Positions 17,776 to 28,469 of a DNA stretch of 37,676 nt are shown here, piece by piece. The translations under genes were made by a program, and so were the position numbers. Origin of the DNA: Candidatus Cloacimonadota bacterium (GTDB taxonomy: Bacteria; Cloacimonadota; Cloacimonadia; Cloacimonadales; TCS61); the NCBI GenBank assembly GCA_021734835.1, contig JAIPIH010000017.1:1-37676 (forward strand), written 5' to 3'. How positions within the stretch are numbered: the stretch's first letter is position 1; each line of letters starts with the position of its first letter. Under the pieces are notes generated by a model, which saw only the letters and a program-made list of their open reading frames with translations, did not search any database and had not been told where the DNA came from.

Positions 17776-20700
17776 ATGATTATTGACTCACGCTATAAAG
17801 TAGAAAAAAAATTAGGTTCCGGTATATGGGCGACAGTATTTAAAGTTAATGACCTCAGAACCAATACAAAGTACGTTCTGAAATTATTTCAAATGCTCGA
17901 TGCAGACAGCCTTTATGAAAGATTCACTGCTGAAAATATGCATCAGATAACAAAGTTGAATCACCCTAATTTGATACATGTTATTGACTTTGGAAGTTTT
18001 GAGAACCATGTTTATTATATTAGCGAATACTATGAAGGTAAGACACTTTCCGACTTCAAGTACAATAAAACCAATGAAGCATTATTCTACGATATTATTG
18101 TTCAGATATGTTATGCATTAAGTGCATTACATAGCCAGAATATCATACATAAAGATCTTAAACCCAATAATGTAGTTTATAAGATCCAAAAAAATCAACC
18201 TATGGTTAAACTGATGGATTATGGTTTCACTAAAGTAGATATAAAGAGAACTAACCAAAGAATCGGCAATGTGCTTCCTTATCTTGCTCCGGAGATATTT
18301 ACAGGAAAGGAAGCTGTGATCCAAAGTGATTTTTATTCACTAGGTGTGATGCTGTATCAAATCACTACAGGAACTTTGCCATACACCGTAGAACAACTTT
18401 CAACAATTCTAGCAGGCGATGAATTCAATCTGTTCCCCAAATTTCCCACAGAGCTAAATCCGGATATACCTGATGAATTGGAAAAGATAATCCTAAAATT
18501 GTTAGAAAAAGATCCTAAAGATAGATTTAACGATGCAGAAAGCATAATTAAGCAGATCAATCAGATCCAACCAAAACAATATCCTTTTTCCAGAAAGAAA
18601 TCTATTGTGCATAATATCCAGTTTAGCGACTATATTGTCCGCGAAGATTATTCTCACAGATTACTTGATTATATACCCATAATTAAAAAAGATAATGGTA
18701 AGATCATTTCACTTTCTGCCAGTAAAGGTTTAGGTAAGAGCAATGCGTTGACGTTGTTCCGTTATCATCTGTTATCAGATAAATATTATATGTTTGATTA
18801 TACTTGCAGTCCTGACAAAAAGGATCCCTTCTTTGCCTTGATCAAGGAATTTTATCATGCTGCTAAAAACAACAAAAAGATCGCATCCGATCTTTCTACA
18901 ATATCCGATACATTAAGCGATTATCTATTTAGTTCAGAAATGCCGAAAACAAACTCAAAACAGCATAAAGAAGATCTCGATCTTGATTTTAAAGCTGCTT
19001 CAAATTTTATCTACCATTTATCTGAAGAGAAACCTATTATTTTTATAATCAGGCAGGCAGAATATCTGGATAAAGATGTTTTTAGCTTCCTAAATTATAT
19101 TTCCAGAGAAGTTACCAAACGTCCTATTTTGATCATCTTAGGAATTAACGATCCCAGGAAATTAATAGGATTGATGCATCCTGTGCAAATATCGATTGAT
19201 GCTTTAACTTATGACCAAACAAGGAAGTATGTATCGAGATTACTGAAGACTTTACCACCGGAGAAATTTGTAAGAGATCTATGGGATAGGTCTAATGGAA
19301 ATCCTATGTTCATTGAGCAAATTTTAATTGATCTTATCAATAAAAGAGAGATCTGGAATTCTAATGAGTTTAATTTTGATTACGACATTAAAAATTATAT
19401 TCTACCCGATGATATACAAAAAGCTATAGAACTAAGAATTGATCACCTATCACAAACGAGTTACAGATATCTGAAAAAATTGGCTTGTGTTAACACACCT
19501 CTTTCTATAAATTTAATTAAATTTATCCTAAACATAGATGATAAAACGCTGTTCTTCTTTTTGTCAGATTGCTTAAATAATGAATTATTAAAGAAAGTCG
19601 ATGAATACTATTTTTTCACTTTTACAGAGGTCAGAGAACACTTCACAAAGGAAATTTCTGAAAGAACCAGAAAGATAATTTCTAATAAAGTGCTTAGTTA
19701 CTTCAAAGATCAGCATATAAGAGAATTTACCTTACTGGATGGAATTATTAAGCATTCTGAGCTGGTTAATAATTTTAAAGCTGTACGCAAGTATTTATTA
19801 CAAGCTGTTGAGCTGTTCACCAGTCAAGGAAAACATGAGATCGCTTTTGACCATATTGTGAAGGTAGTGATCTTGGATTTCTCTGTTGAATTGAAGATAG
19901 CAGAAAAAGATATTTATAGCGATCTAAACTTATTGATAGAAAAATCTGAATGGGCAACAGAAGATCAAATATCCTCAAATTTGAAAAATATTATCTCTAA
20001 TATGCCTGATATTGCAGAGAAACATATGATCATCGGATTATTTTATTTTACTTTAGAAAAACTTTCACTTTCCAAGAAACGATTTGAGCAAGCCTTAGAG
20101 AAATCTGTCACTGGTAATTTGAGAATTGAGATACTCATTAATTTGTGTCGTACTATGCTTGCTTTGAACGATCTTAATAAACTCAGCGAATATTTACATA
20201 TTTTAGAAAGTTATCAGCTTCCGGAAGATAAGGAAATATCTTATATGATCTACAAAGGCTTGTACTATGGTTTTAGCGGCAGGCTTGATGACGGTATCAA
20301 TTTGATGGAAGATTATTTACAAGATATCAAAACAAAAAATAATCCAAATTACTTTATTAAATTAGGCAGATTACACAATAGTTTAGGTGTATTATACAGG
20401 AATAAGAAGCTGTTAGATGAAGCCGAGAAAAATTTTGAGATTGCACGAAACATCTGGGAGAGGATACATTATAAAAGACAGCTGATAGTTGTGTATAATA
20501 ATATTGGCGATGTCGCCTTAACAAAAGGAGATACAACCAGGGCATTTAAATATTTAGGAAAAGCTAGTAGAATATCTGAGCTGATCAAAGCCAAAAGATA
20601 TGGCGTCTTGGTTTTTTTAAATAAAGGTGAAGCACATATCAAATTAGGTAATTTTGCAATTGCGGAAAACTTCTTGAAAAAAGCTTATACTTTTTCTAAT

Positions 20701-23214
20701 AAATTAGAGACAAAACCTTATTTAAATTCAATTATTAATAATATGGCAATAGCAAAAAGCAAAATCAAGAATTTCAATTACTATTACCGATTTGTTCAAT
20801 ATCATGTACCACATTTGTTAAAAGGTGAGATCGATACCGTTACACCACTGATCAAGACCTTTTTCTATTACTTGTATGATATTGGAGATTATGAAAAAAT
20901 TGAACAGATGCTGAAAAAGAACGAAACAACTTTTTTTAATAATCAAGAGCATGAATTTTATTATCAAATGCTTGGATTTCTTCAAATCACTCGTAATGAC
21001 TATTCCGGGGGATTGAAGATCATCGATAAAGCAGTAACATATTCAAAACAAAGTAAGAGTGATTATGCCCAGACGATCAATAATATTCGCCTGGCAGAAT
21101 GTTATACCGGATTGGGTGAGCAGAAAAAAGCGATTGAAGCTTGTACCAAAGCTGAAGAACTCTGCGAGAAGAATCAGTTTATGTATTGGGAAAAGGTTTT
21201 AGAACTCAAAAAAATCAAAATCAAACTATTAGATGGAAGGGTAAATTTGAGAGTGCTGTTGAGAGATCTTTTCAATCTGATTGGATATGTTAAAGACAAT
21301 GAACTGTATATTTTGGAAACTGAAGTTTATGGTTTAATAATTCAAATCTATGCTTACCTAAATTTAAACAGAAAAGCGAAATTATTCTTTAAAAGATATA
21401 AAACATCAATTGTAGAAAATGCCAAAAGGCTTCCCAAACATGATAAGGAATTATATTTCAGGAAAAACAAATATTATCTAAAAAGTTTTAAGGGCTTTAA
21501 AACTATTAATATCGAATCACGTATAATCGAATCAACAGAGAAGTGGCAGGAAGAGCTTTATGACATTTTAAAACTTAAAAATACTTCCAGAATGAAATTT
21601 TTTATTGATCTTACAATTTCTAAATTACTAGCTCCATATTACTATGCGATCACTTTAAAAAAAGAAATAGATAATAAAGAGAAACCATTTTTATCCAACA
21701 ACATCAGTAAGGAATATTTGTATTCAGATAAATTATATGCTAATATCGAAGAAGCATTGGATAACAATGTTACAATTTCAAAAAAAATTGATAAATCTCA
21801 TATTTTGTTCATTCCGCTGAAGATCAAAACTGCTGAAGTGGGCTGCCTTATTATTGCTGATAAAGGAGAATTCACGTTTCAACCACAAGAATTTGACATT
21901 GTCAAAAATCTCAGGCTGCATCTAACTTCTATTCTTATCCGTATCGATGAATTTGTATCTCTTAATAAGGATATGGAATCAATGTCAAAACTCATTGAAA
22001 TTACAAGGAAATTTTTCACAATTCTAAGTTTGGAAAAATTAGAACAGGAAGTTGTTGCTTTTACCCTGGATTTTACAAGCAGTACACGAGGTTTTTTAAT
22101 AAAAAAAGATCAATATGAAAATTACACTTACAAAATTGCAATGGATGATTCCAAACGCATTCTTAAAAATTATTTATATATCAGTAAAAGTATATTAAGC
22201 GAAGTTCAAAGGATCAAACATCCAATTTACATTGAAAATGCTGAAGAGAAGAGTATATTTAATAACTATTCAGATATCACCAATAATATATTGTCAATAT
22301 ATTGTGCTCCGCTTTTAGTTGACGATAGTGTTTATGGATTCTTGTACTTAGATAATCTCAATTCTGAAAAAAATGAAATGCAGATCAATCAAAATTTTAT
22401 GAAGCTAATGTTGACCCAGATCTCAACGGCTCTTAAAAATGCCCAGCAATATGAATTACTGACAAAAACAAATCAAGAGATCAGCTCACTGGATGATTTG
22501 AAAAAAGATTTTATCAATATTGTATCACATGAACTAAAAACACCACTTGTTGCAATGAAGGGTTACACCAAGCTGCTTTTGAAAGCAGATCTTCCTAAAA
22601 AAGAAAGATCTATTTTATCACTTTTATCTACCAGCTCAAAAAAACTGGATACTACTATTAATGATATTATTAATTTCAATCGATATCAAATGCTGAAAAA
22701 ACTTAGAACAGAACCGGTAGTAATAAAAGAACTACTTGATGATCTGAAAGAGGAGGGAGAAAAGATCTCCGCAAAGAGAAATATGATATTCCGCCTGGAA
22801 ATTGAAGATAAGCTGAAAAAAGTTAAAGTAAATTGGAATGCCTTTTATATGATGTTGTTTAATATTGTACATAATGCAATTCGTTTCACTAAAGATTTTG
22901 GTACGATAACAATTGGAGCAAGATATTCAGCTTTCCAACAGGAAGAAATTGAGGGTAAAGAGAGTTTAGTGGTTTATGTTAATGATAACGGAATAGGTAT
23001 TCCGGAAAATGAACAGGACAAAGTATTCCAAAAGTTTTATGAGTTAACTGATATTATAGCTCACAGCTCCGGTGATACAGAATTTCATTCAAGCGGGTTG
23101 GGTCTCGGACTTTCCACAGCGAGGCTGATAGCAAATCTACACAAGGGTAAGATCTGGATAAACAGTAAAGAAAATAAAGGGACAACAGTTTTTGTGGCTG
23201 TTCCGTTCATGTAG
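17776..23214 (+). CDS. Hybrid Ser/Thr protein kinase - ATPase - TPR - GAF - histidine kinase
   Basis: 1812 aa, soluble, no membrane segment. Residues 1-265 are a eukaryote-like kinase: GSGIWATVF loop, K36, catalytic HKDLKPNN (125-132), APE motif, and DYG (148-150) in place of DFG. Residues about 290-640 are an AAA/STAND-like ATPase with P-loop SKGLGKS (316-322). A TPR-type helical region spans about 700-1210, two GAF-like domains about 1265-1400 and 1410-1555. The C-terminus is a histidine kinase: SHELKTP with H1585, N box near 1696-1700, DNGIGIP near 1737 and GLGLGLS near 1780. The architecture is known from large signalling kinases such as the HstK type of cyanobacteria. There is no receiver domain and no response regulator nearby, so it is an orphan. 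It heads an operon with the next three genes. Confidence 0.93.
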   Translation: MIIDSRYKVEKKLGSGIWATVFKVNDLRTNTKYVLKLFQMLDADSLYERFTAENMHQITKLNHPNLIHVIDFGSFENHVYYISEYYEGKTLSDFKYNKTNEALFYDIIVQICYALSALHSQNIIHKDLKPNNVVYKIQKNQPMVKLMDYGFTKVDIKRTNQRIGNVLPYLAPEIFTGKEAVIQSDFYSLGVMLYQITTGTLPYTVEQLSTILAGDEFNLFPKFPTELNPDIPDELEKIILKLLEKDPKDRFNDAESIIKQINQIQPKQYPFSRKKSIVHNIQFSDYIVREDYSHRLLDYIPIIKKDNGKIISLSASKGLGKSNALTLFRYHLLSDKYYMFDYTCSPDKKDPFFALIKEFYHAAKNNKKIASDLSTISDTLSDYLFSSEMPKTNSKQHKEDLDLDFKAASNFIYHLSEEKPIIFIIRQAEYLDKDVFSFLNYISREVTKRPILIILGINDPRKLIGLMHPVQISIDALTYDQTRKYVSRLLKTLPPEKFVRDLWDRSNGNPMFIEQILIDLINKREIWNSNEFNFDYDIKNYILPDDIQKAIELRIDHLSQTSYRYLKKLACVNTPLSINLIKFILNIDDKTLFFFLSDCLNNELLKKVDEYYFFTFTEVREHFTKEISERTRKIISNKVLSYFKDQHIREFTLLDGIIKHSELVNNFKAVRKYLLQAVELFTSQGKHEIAFDHIVKVVILDFSVELKIAEKDIYSDLNLLIEKSEWATEDQISSNLKNIISNMPDIAEKHMIIGLFYFTLEKLSLSKKRFEQALEKSVTGNLRIEILINLCRTMLALNDLNKLSEYLHILESYQLPEDKEISYMIYKGLYYGFSGRLDDGINLMEDYLQDIKTKNNPNYFIKLGRLHNSLGVLYRNKKLLDEAEKNFEIARNIWERIHYKRQLIVVYNNIGDVALTKGDTTRAFKYLGKASRISELIKAKRYGVLVFLNKGEAHIKLGNFAIAENFLKKAYTFSNKLETKPYLNSIINNMAIAKSKIKNFNYYYRFVQYHVPHLLKGEIDTVTPLIKTFFYYLYDIGDYEKIEQMLKKNETTFFNNQEHEFYYQMLGFLQITRNDYSGGLKIIDKAVTYSKQSKSDYAQTINNIRLAECYTGLGEQKKAIEACTKAEELCEKNQFMYWEKVLELKKIKIKLLDGRVNLRVLLRDLFNLIGYVKDNELYILETEVYGLIIQIYAYLNLNRKAKLFFKRYKTSIVENAKRLPKHDKELYFRKNKYYLKSFKGFKTINIESRIIESTEKWQEELYDILKLKNTSRMKFFIDLTISKLLAPYYYAITLKKEIDNKEKPFLSNNISKEYLYSDKLYANIEEALDNNVTISKKIDKSHILFIPLKIKTAEVGCLIIADKGEFTFQPQEFDIVKNLRLHLTSILIRIDEFVSLNKDMESMSKLIEITRKFFTILSLEKLEQEVVAFTLDFTSSTRGFLIKKDQYENYTYKIAMDDSKRILKNYLYISKSILSEVQRIKHPIYIENAEEKSIFNNYSDITNNILSIYCAPLLVDDSVYGFLYLDNLNSEKNEMQINQNFMKLMLTQISTALKNAQQYELLTKTNQEISSLDDLKKDFINIVSHELKTPLVAMKGYTKLLLKADLPKKERSILSLLSTSSKKLDTTINDIINFNRYQMLKKLRTEPVVIKELLDDLKEEGEKISAKRNMIFRLEIEDKLKKVKVNWNAFYMMLFNIVHNAIRFTKDFGTITIGARYSAFQQEEIEGKESLVVYVNDNGIGIPENEQDKVFQKFYELTDIIAHSSGDTEFHSSGLGLGLSTARLIANLHKGKIWINSKENKGTTVFVAVPFM

Positions 23215-23222
23215 CAGGTAAT

Positions 23223-24110
23223 ATGAGATCAATAAATAAAATTTTTAATAATAAGTCATCCTGGCAGCAAAATAGTTTCACAGATATTATAAATTCCGGT
23301 GAGCAACTTGTAGTATTCTGCTCCGAAAATGTATATCATACATCAGCGGTTTTATCACATATACTTACCTGGAGAGATCATTTCAAGCAGATCGCTTTGA
23401 TCTTGCCCGAGTTTGAATATAGTTTTTTTAAGAGGTTAGAGAAAAAAGAATCAATTGTCTGTTTCAGTAATCGTAGTGAGATAAAACCATTTAAAAATTC
23501 TGTGATCTTCAATTTCAGTTCAGAAAGAAAAGCACGAAAAATAGTGGATAAATGTTTGAGATCTTCTATTCTAGACATAAATAATCCGGCCAATCTACAA
23601 TTTATACCTACTCCGGCAGATCCTGTTATGATGTTGAAGGAATTTGCAGATTTTTTTGATTTTTCATGGGGAACTTATCAATATGAGATTGATACTTCTA
23701 ACTCGGAATTAATGGTTGCGCGTCATCAATTTATCAAAAACAGATTCAAAAATTTCATTTTAGATTTTAGTAAGAGTTTCCCTACAAATAAAATAGAAAA
23801 AATAGTTCACAAGCTGAAACAAGATTTTTCTGCTAATATTTATTTCACAAATAAAAAGATAACTGATAAATCATTAATTAATATTGAAGAGATCAAGATA
23901 GCAGATCTATTAGAATTATATAATCTAGCAAAAGTAAGTGATATTTTGATCACTGACAAACAGACTATCGCAGGCACATTTTCCAAATTGGGAATAAAAC
24001 AAGTCTATTTAGGCTTAGATTTCGGTTGTGAAAATTTACAATTTACGGCTCCTGATAATTTAGTTCATTTATCGAAAATTATTAATGATAGCTTAATTAC
24101 GAATTCTTGA
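23223..24110 (+). CDS. Protein of unknown function, weakly like a GT-B/ADP-heptose-type glycosyltransferase
   Basis: 295 aa, begins 8 nt after the kinase and ends 7 nt before the TPR gene. No signal peptide. The opening EQLVVFCSENVYHTSAVLSHIL and the late stretch LLELYNLAKVSDILITDKQTIAGTFSKLGIKQVYLGL resemble the two Rossmann halves of family 9 glycosyltransferases, which have an LI-x-VSDTGP-like donor site in that place. The key donor-site residues are not clearly present, so it may be a divergent or inactive member, and the likeness is only suggestive. The position suggests a role tied to the kinase or to the exported proteins that follow. Confidence 0.7.
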   Translation: MRSINKIFNNKSSWQQNSFTDIINSGEQLVVFCSENVYHTSAVLSHILTWRDHFKQIALILPEFEYSFFKRLEKKESIVCFSNRSEIKPFKNSVIFNFSSERKARKIVDKCLRSSILDINNPANLQFIPTPADPVMMLKEFADFFDFSWGTYQYEIDTSNSELMVARHQFIKNRFKNFILDFSKSFPTNKIEKIVHKLKQDFSANIYFTNKKITDKSLINIEEIKIADLLELYNLAKVSDILITDKQTIAGTFSKLGIKQVYLGLDFGCENLQFTAPDNLVHLSKIINDSLITNS

Positions 24111-24117
24111 GGTATAA

Positions 24118-26994
24118 ATGAAAAAGAGTTTCATCATTGTTTTATTGTTGATCTTAACAGTAATGCTTTCAGCAGATTTGAAAGAAGATTTGCGGTTTGC
24201 GATCGGGCTTTACAGAGATAATAATAAGCAATTAGCAAAAATTGAATTGAAAAAATTACTTGTAAATTATCCACAGAGTGAAGTTGATTCTGATATCAAA
24301 TTTCTGCTGGGTAATATCTATCTGGAACTGCAGGAATATACTAACGCTGAAAACTATTTCGATGAATTATATACTTCTTCGCCTCATCCGGCAATAAATA
24401 AAGAAGTGATTTTAGGATTTGGGCAGAGTCTGTATTTTTTAAATAAAATAACCAGAGCTAAATCTGTTTTTGAAGAATTTATCTCTATTTACTCAGGTAA
24501 TAATTTAACCTGGAAAGCACATTATTATTTAGGAATGATAGACTTTCAACAAAAGAAATATTCCAATGCAATCCAAAATTTTAACAAGTCGATTTCCATT
24601 GATCAGCAATCAATTGTGATCTCTGCTATGCTGGATCTGTACATTACAATGAATGATTCGCAAAAAATAAATGAGGTTGCAGAATTATTGCAGCAGCAAC
24701 CGGCATCTGAGATCAAAAATAAAGCGATTTTAATCTTGCTGGAATATTATCTTACTACAGATCAGATTGATCAAATATTTGCACTAAAAACTGTAACGAT
24801 CCCCTCGATCTCGGCCTATTATGAACAGTACAAGCTGATAATAGGAATAGCATTATACAAAAATGGGCAATTGGATTCAGCTATTAATAATCTGATAAAA
24901 ATAGATTCTCAAAAAGCAGAATATTACCTGGCACTTTGTTACTATGAACTTGATATGACAGAGCAAGCATTGGAAATTTTACAAAAATTGGTAAATTCTC
25001 CTGATGAACAAATAAGTTCAAATAGTACATTTTATTTAGCAAAGATAAATAATGATTCCACTTTACTGCAAAAATTCATCTCTGAAAATAAAGATAATAG
25101 TTATGTTCCTGTAGCTTATTATATACTAGGCTACAATAGTTTAATGGGAGAGGATCATCAAAGTGCTTTTAGTTTATTTAATAAGGCAAGAGAAACTGGT
25201 ATTAAACTCCCAAGCAGTGCCTATAATGCCGTAAAAGAGAAGATTTACTATTTGATTCCGGAATCACTTTATCTACTGAACGATAAAACTACAGCCAAAA
25301 AAGAATATGAATTATATTTATCCGTATTCTCGGCAGGCAGCTATTTTGATGAAGCAAATTTTAAAATAGGTTTGATCGAATTCGAAAATGGAGCATTTGA
25401 AGATGCTGCAGCCTACTTTAAGATAGTCAGAGATTTGCCAGGGGATTCAGACAAAAAGGGGATGAGTAATTTCTACCTGGGCGAGATAAATATTTCTCAA
25501 GGAAATTACTCACAAGCTTTAGATGATTATGAAACAGCATTAAAGGGAATTTGTGATATTGGTTACACTTGGGAAAGAATAAGTCATATCTATTACTCAC
25601 AAAAAAAATATGATCAAGCCAGAAATTCATTGTATAACATTCCTTCGGAGCCTAAATATTTATTTGATAGATTTCTGTTAAAAGGCAATATTGAATTCGT
25701 TGAACGTAATTATGACAAGGCATTAACAGCATTTTCATTTGCGGCAGATCACGCTGCGGAACCTTTACAGAAAGAAGCTGCACTCTCCAGAAAAGCCTGG
25801 ACATTATATCAGTTAAAGCGGTATGATGAAGCTTCTATTCTGTATAGCAGTTTAGCTGTATCTGCTGATTCTCCAGAAAAATATATATTCCGAGCTGCAC
25901 TTTCGGCTTTCAGTTCAGAAAAATATCTCGATGCTATTAATTATTTTAAGCATTACACAGATAATTTTCATAACGCTGAGGATTATAATTCAGCTCTGCT
26001 TGGAACTGCCGATTCCTACTACAATTTAGGAGATTTTAACAATTCTGTTGTTTATTACAAGAAGCTTATTACTCCCGGTGTTGATGTTACAATTCTCAAT
26101 AACGCTATTAATGGTTTACGTTGGTCTGCTGAACAATCTAATTCAATTGATTTTATTTTGGAAGTCGATGGATTGCTCAGAGAAAGCGCTTCCAAGGAAA
26201 TAAGGGTTGAGTTGCTGGACAGAAAGATCTATTATTTATATAAAAAAGAATTGTGGAATGATGCAGTTCAAACTTGCAAAGAACTCGAGATCCTGGACCG
26301 GGAACATAAGAACTTGAATGAGCTAAAACTAATAAAAGCGCTGAGTTATGGTAATTTAAAAGATTATCAGAATTCCGTAGCTACTTTTGAAGAGTTATTT
26401 GAGGAAAAACATGATCCTGCAATATTGCTGCATTGGGCAGATCTCCTGCTGAAAATGAATAATTCATTAGAAGCTATCGATAAAATGAGACAGGCTTCAA
26501 TGTTGACCAGGAGAGAAGATATCTGGTTGAGATTAATGGAGATCGAGCAAGAGTACAAAAGCGATTATTTTGAAAATGATTTTCATAAATTCATGGAATT
26601 TGCAACTGGTGAAGAGAAAGAGAGAGCACAAATTTTAGAAGTTGAGAGGAAAATTGATCTGAAAAATTATTCTGATCTGGATGATAAAATAAAGGAACTG
26701 AATAAGAGTAAATATAAAAGTGTAAAAGCCGACGCACAATATTCCAAAGGATATCTTTTGTACTCACAAGGACAATATGAAGCAGCTATACCGGAATTAC
26801 TCAGATTAAGATATCTTTATCCTGAATTCGAAAGATCTAAAAATAAAGCTGAAGCTCTAGCCTGCCTCTCCTATATTAAATTGAAAAATTATGATGAAGC
26901 CAGAAAACTCTTTGATGTCGTTAAAAATGAATTATCAGAGCCGAAGAGAATAGAAATAGAGACCTTACTGAGCAAGCGGGGTGAAAATGAATAA
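24118..26994 (+). CDS. Exported tetratricopeptide-repeat protein
   Basis: 958 aa. Signal peptide MKKSFIIVLLLILTVMLSA. The rest is almost wholly helical TPR-type repeats, for example FLLGNIYLELQEYTNAENYFDEL near 61 and YLGEINISQGNYSQALDDYETAL near 455, so roughly twenty repeats. Such proteins act as periplasmic scaffolds for outer-membrane assembly or envelope complexes; N-terminal repeats resemble those of BamD/YbgF-like proteins. GAGGT precedes the ATG. The gene overlaps the beta-barrel gene that follows, so the two products probably work together in the envelope. The precise function is unknown. Confidence 0.85.
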   Translation: MKKSFIIVLLLILTVMLSADLKEDLRFAIGLYRDNNKQLAKIELKKLLVNYPQSEVDSDIKFLLGNIYLELQEYTNAENYFDELYTSSPHPAINKEVILGFGQSLYFLNKITRAKSVFEEFISIYSGNNLTWKAHYYLGMIDFQQKKYSNAIQNFNKSISIDQQSIVISAMLDLYITMNDSQKINEVAELLQQQPASEIKNKAILILLEYYLTTDQIDQIFALKTVTIPSISAYYEQYKLIIGIALYKNGQLDSAINNLIKIDSQKAEYYLALCYYELDMTEQALEILQKLVNSPDEQISSNSTFYLAKINNDSTLLQKFISENKDNSYVPVAYYILGYNSLMGEDHQSAFSLFNKARETGIKLPSSAYNAVKEKIYYLIPESLYLLNDKTTAKKEYELYLSVFSAGSYFDEANFKIGLIEFENGAFEDAAAYFKIVRDLPGDSDKKGMSNFYLGEINISQGNYSQALDDYETALKGICDIGYTWERISHIYYSQKKYDQARNSLYNIPSEPKYLFDRFLLKGNIEFVERNYDKALTAFSFAADHAAEPLQKEAALSRKAWTLYQLKRYDEASILYSSLAVSADSPEKYIFRAALSAFSSEKYLDAINYFKHYTDNFHNAEDYNSALLGTADSYYNLGDFNNSVVYYKKLITPGVDVTILNNAINGLRWSAEQSNSIDFILEVDGLLRESASKEIRVELLDRKIYYLYKKELWNDAVQTCKELEILDREHKNLNELKLIKALSYGNLKDYQNSVATFEELFEEKHDPAILLHWADLLLKMNNSLEAIDKMRQASMLTRREDIWLRLMEIEQEYKSDYFENDFHKFMEFATGEEKERAQILEVERKIDLKNYSDLDDKIKELNKSKYKSVKADAQYSKGYLLYSQGQYEAAIPELLRLRYLYPEFERSKNKAEALACLSYIKLKNYDEARKLFDVVKNELSEPKRIEIETLLSKRGENE

Positions 26995-28399
26995 AATATT
27001 GATCATTCTGCTGCTTTTGCCAATGGTGATTTTATTCGCTGAAGATCCACTGGATCTCGGAACTATTGTAATTCAGGGTGAAACAGCTACTTTACAGGAT
27101 ACAATGATCTCTAAGGCTGAATTATCTGAATATTGTTTAGTTTCATCTAATATTGATTTCTCTTACAGTGCTTATTATTCTCCAATGAAATTTACCTCTC
27201 CGCTGATCTTTCCAGATCAAAAAAGATCCAGCTTTCAGCTAAAAGGCGGTTTGGATAATTATACAACACTAAATGCAGTGATATCAACTGATGAGATTAT
27301 AAATTTTTCGGCTTATCTAAAGCATTTTGAAAAGTCAGATTCTTGGAAGCAAAACACTTATGAAATGCAATGGCAACCTAAGCTGAATGAAAACAATCTG
27401 ATATTTGATGTTTCTAAACAAGAATTTCCCGGAACCAAAATATTTGGCGGATTCTTCAATTACAATAATCAAAGTTTATCACTTCTAGAAAATGGAGGAT
27501 TTCTTGGTTTTTTGGATCTCACTGCTTCTTATTATCAGTTTGAACAATTAGATACCAGTGCAGAAGATTTTTGTTTAAATATGGATATCTTACTAAAGAA
27601 AGAAACCTTATACAATATATTAAGCACAGATTTGTTAGATAAAGATATTTCGGGATTTGGCAGTATTGGCTTGAAAGGAATTGGAATCTTTGACGACGTG
27701 GGTATTTGGTGTGCTTATGACAGCAAAGGAGTTTATCCTTCTCTGATTTTGAATTCCAAGTTTAGGTTTAATAAATATCTACAAATTAGGTTAGAACAAT
27801 CTCCTTTTATCTCAGCAAAATCGCATCATGATAGATTTCATGATAACATCCTGCAAAGTATGTTCACTGATTTGGAACAAACCAAAAAAGTGCTCAATTC
27901 TACTGTGACGTTAGAGAACAATTATCTGATCCCGATATCTTTATATTACCAGGCGACCTGGGAAAAAGATCATGTTGTTTACAGGCAGAATAGTTCCGGA
28001 TTCTATGATCTTGATACTGTTGACAGTATTATCCAAAAAGGCGGGATTGAACTTGCCTTCCAATATTGGAACATTTTATTGAGACAAAATCTGGAATATA
28101 TGATTGCTGAGGAAATACTGAATTATGAACCTCTATTAACTGCATCAACAAAACTTGAATTTACTGAAAAGTTGTATCAGATTGAAGTTGATCTGCAAAT
28201 ATTATCACAGGGTGAAACAACTGAGGGAAGAGAGCTTGATACGTATTTTATGCTTGATCTGTTTGGAACTTACAAATTAAGAGACAACATTTCGCTTTTT
28301 GTGGAAGTGAATAATCTATTTGATCAATCATACAGGAAATATGATGATTATTCAGCTGAAGAACTGCAAGTAATCTTTGGCGCCAGACTTGATTTTTAA
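26987..28399 (+). CDS. Outer-membrane beta-barrel protein, TonB-receptor-like without plug
   Basis: About 470 aa. GTG at 26981 and ATG at 26987 are both possible; I chose the ATG, which gives MNKILIILLLLPMVILFA as signal peptide. The mature start DPLDLGTIVIQGE recalls the N-terminus of TonB-dependent receptors, and the end VEVNNLFDQSYRKYDD plus a final aromatic strand (ARLDF) is typical of their last barrel strands. No plug domain is present and the length is about two thirds of a full receptor, so substrate import through TonB is doubtful. It overlaps the TPR gene by 8 nt. It is the last gene before the B12 riboswitch, but does not share its leader. Confidence 0.75.
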   Translation: MNKILIILLLLPMVILFAEDPLDLGTIVIQGETATLQDTMISKAELSEYCLVSSNIDFSYSAYYSPMKFTSPLIFPDQKRSSFQLKGGLDNYTTLNAVISTDEIINFSAYLKHFEKSDSWKQNTYEMQWQPKLNENNLIFDVSKQEFPGTKIFGGFFNYNNQSLSLLENGGFLGFLDLTASYYQFEQLDTSAEDFCLNMDILLKKETLYNILSTDLLDKDISGFGSIGLKGIGIFDDVGIWCAYDSKGVYPSLILNSKFRFNKYLQIRLEQSPFISAKSHHDRFHDNILQSMFTDLEQTKKVLNSTVTLENNYLIPISLYYQATWEKDHVVYRQNSSGFYDLDTVDSIIQKGGIELAFQYWNILLRQNLEYMIAEEILNYEPLLTASTKLEFTEKLYQIEVDLQILSQGETTEGRELDTYFMLDLFGTYKLRDNISLFVEVNNLFDQSYRKYDDYSAEELQVIFGARLDF

Positions 28400-28446
28400 T
28401 GTTTTTTTGAAAATGACTCTTTAGTAAGTGAAAATTATTGTAAAAT

Positions 28447-28467
28447 AATGTCTATTTATTAGACATT
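28447..28467 (+). terminator. Hairpin downstream of the beta-barrel gene
   Basis: AATGTCTA (28447-28454) and TAGACATT (28460-28467) form a perfect 8-bp stem with a 5-nt loop about 50 nt after the stop. There is no T-run behind it, so it is a weak or Rho-assisted terminator at best, or an mRNA-end stabiliser. Confidence 0.35.
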
Positions 28468-28469
28468 GC

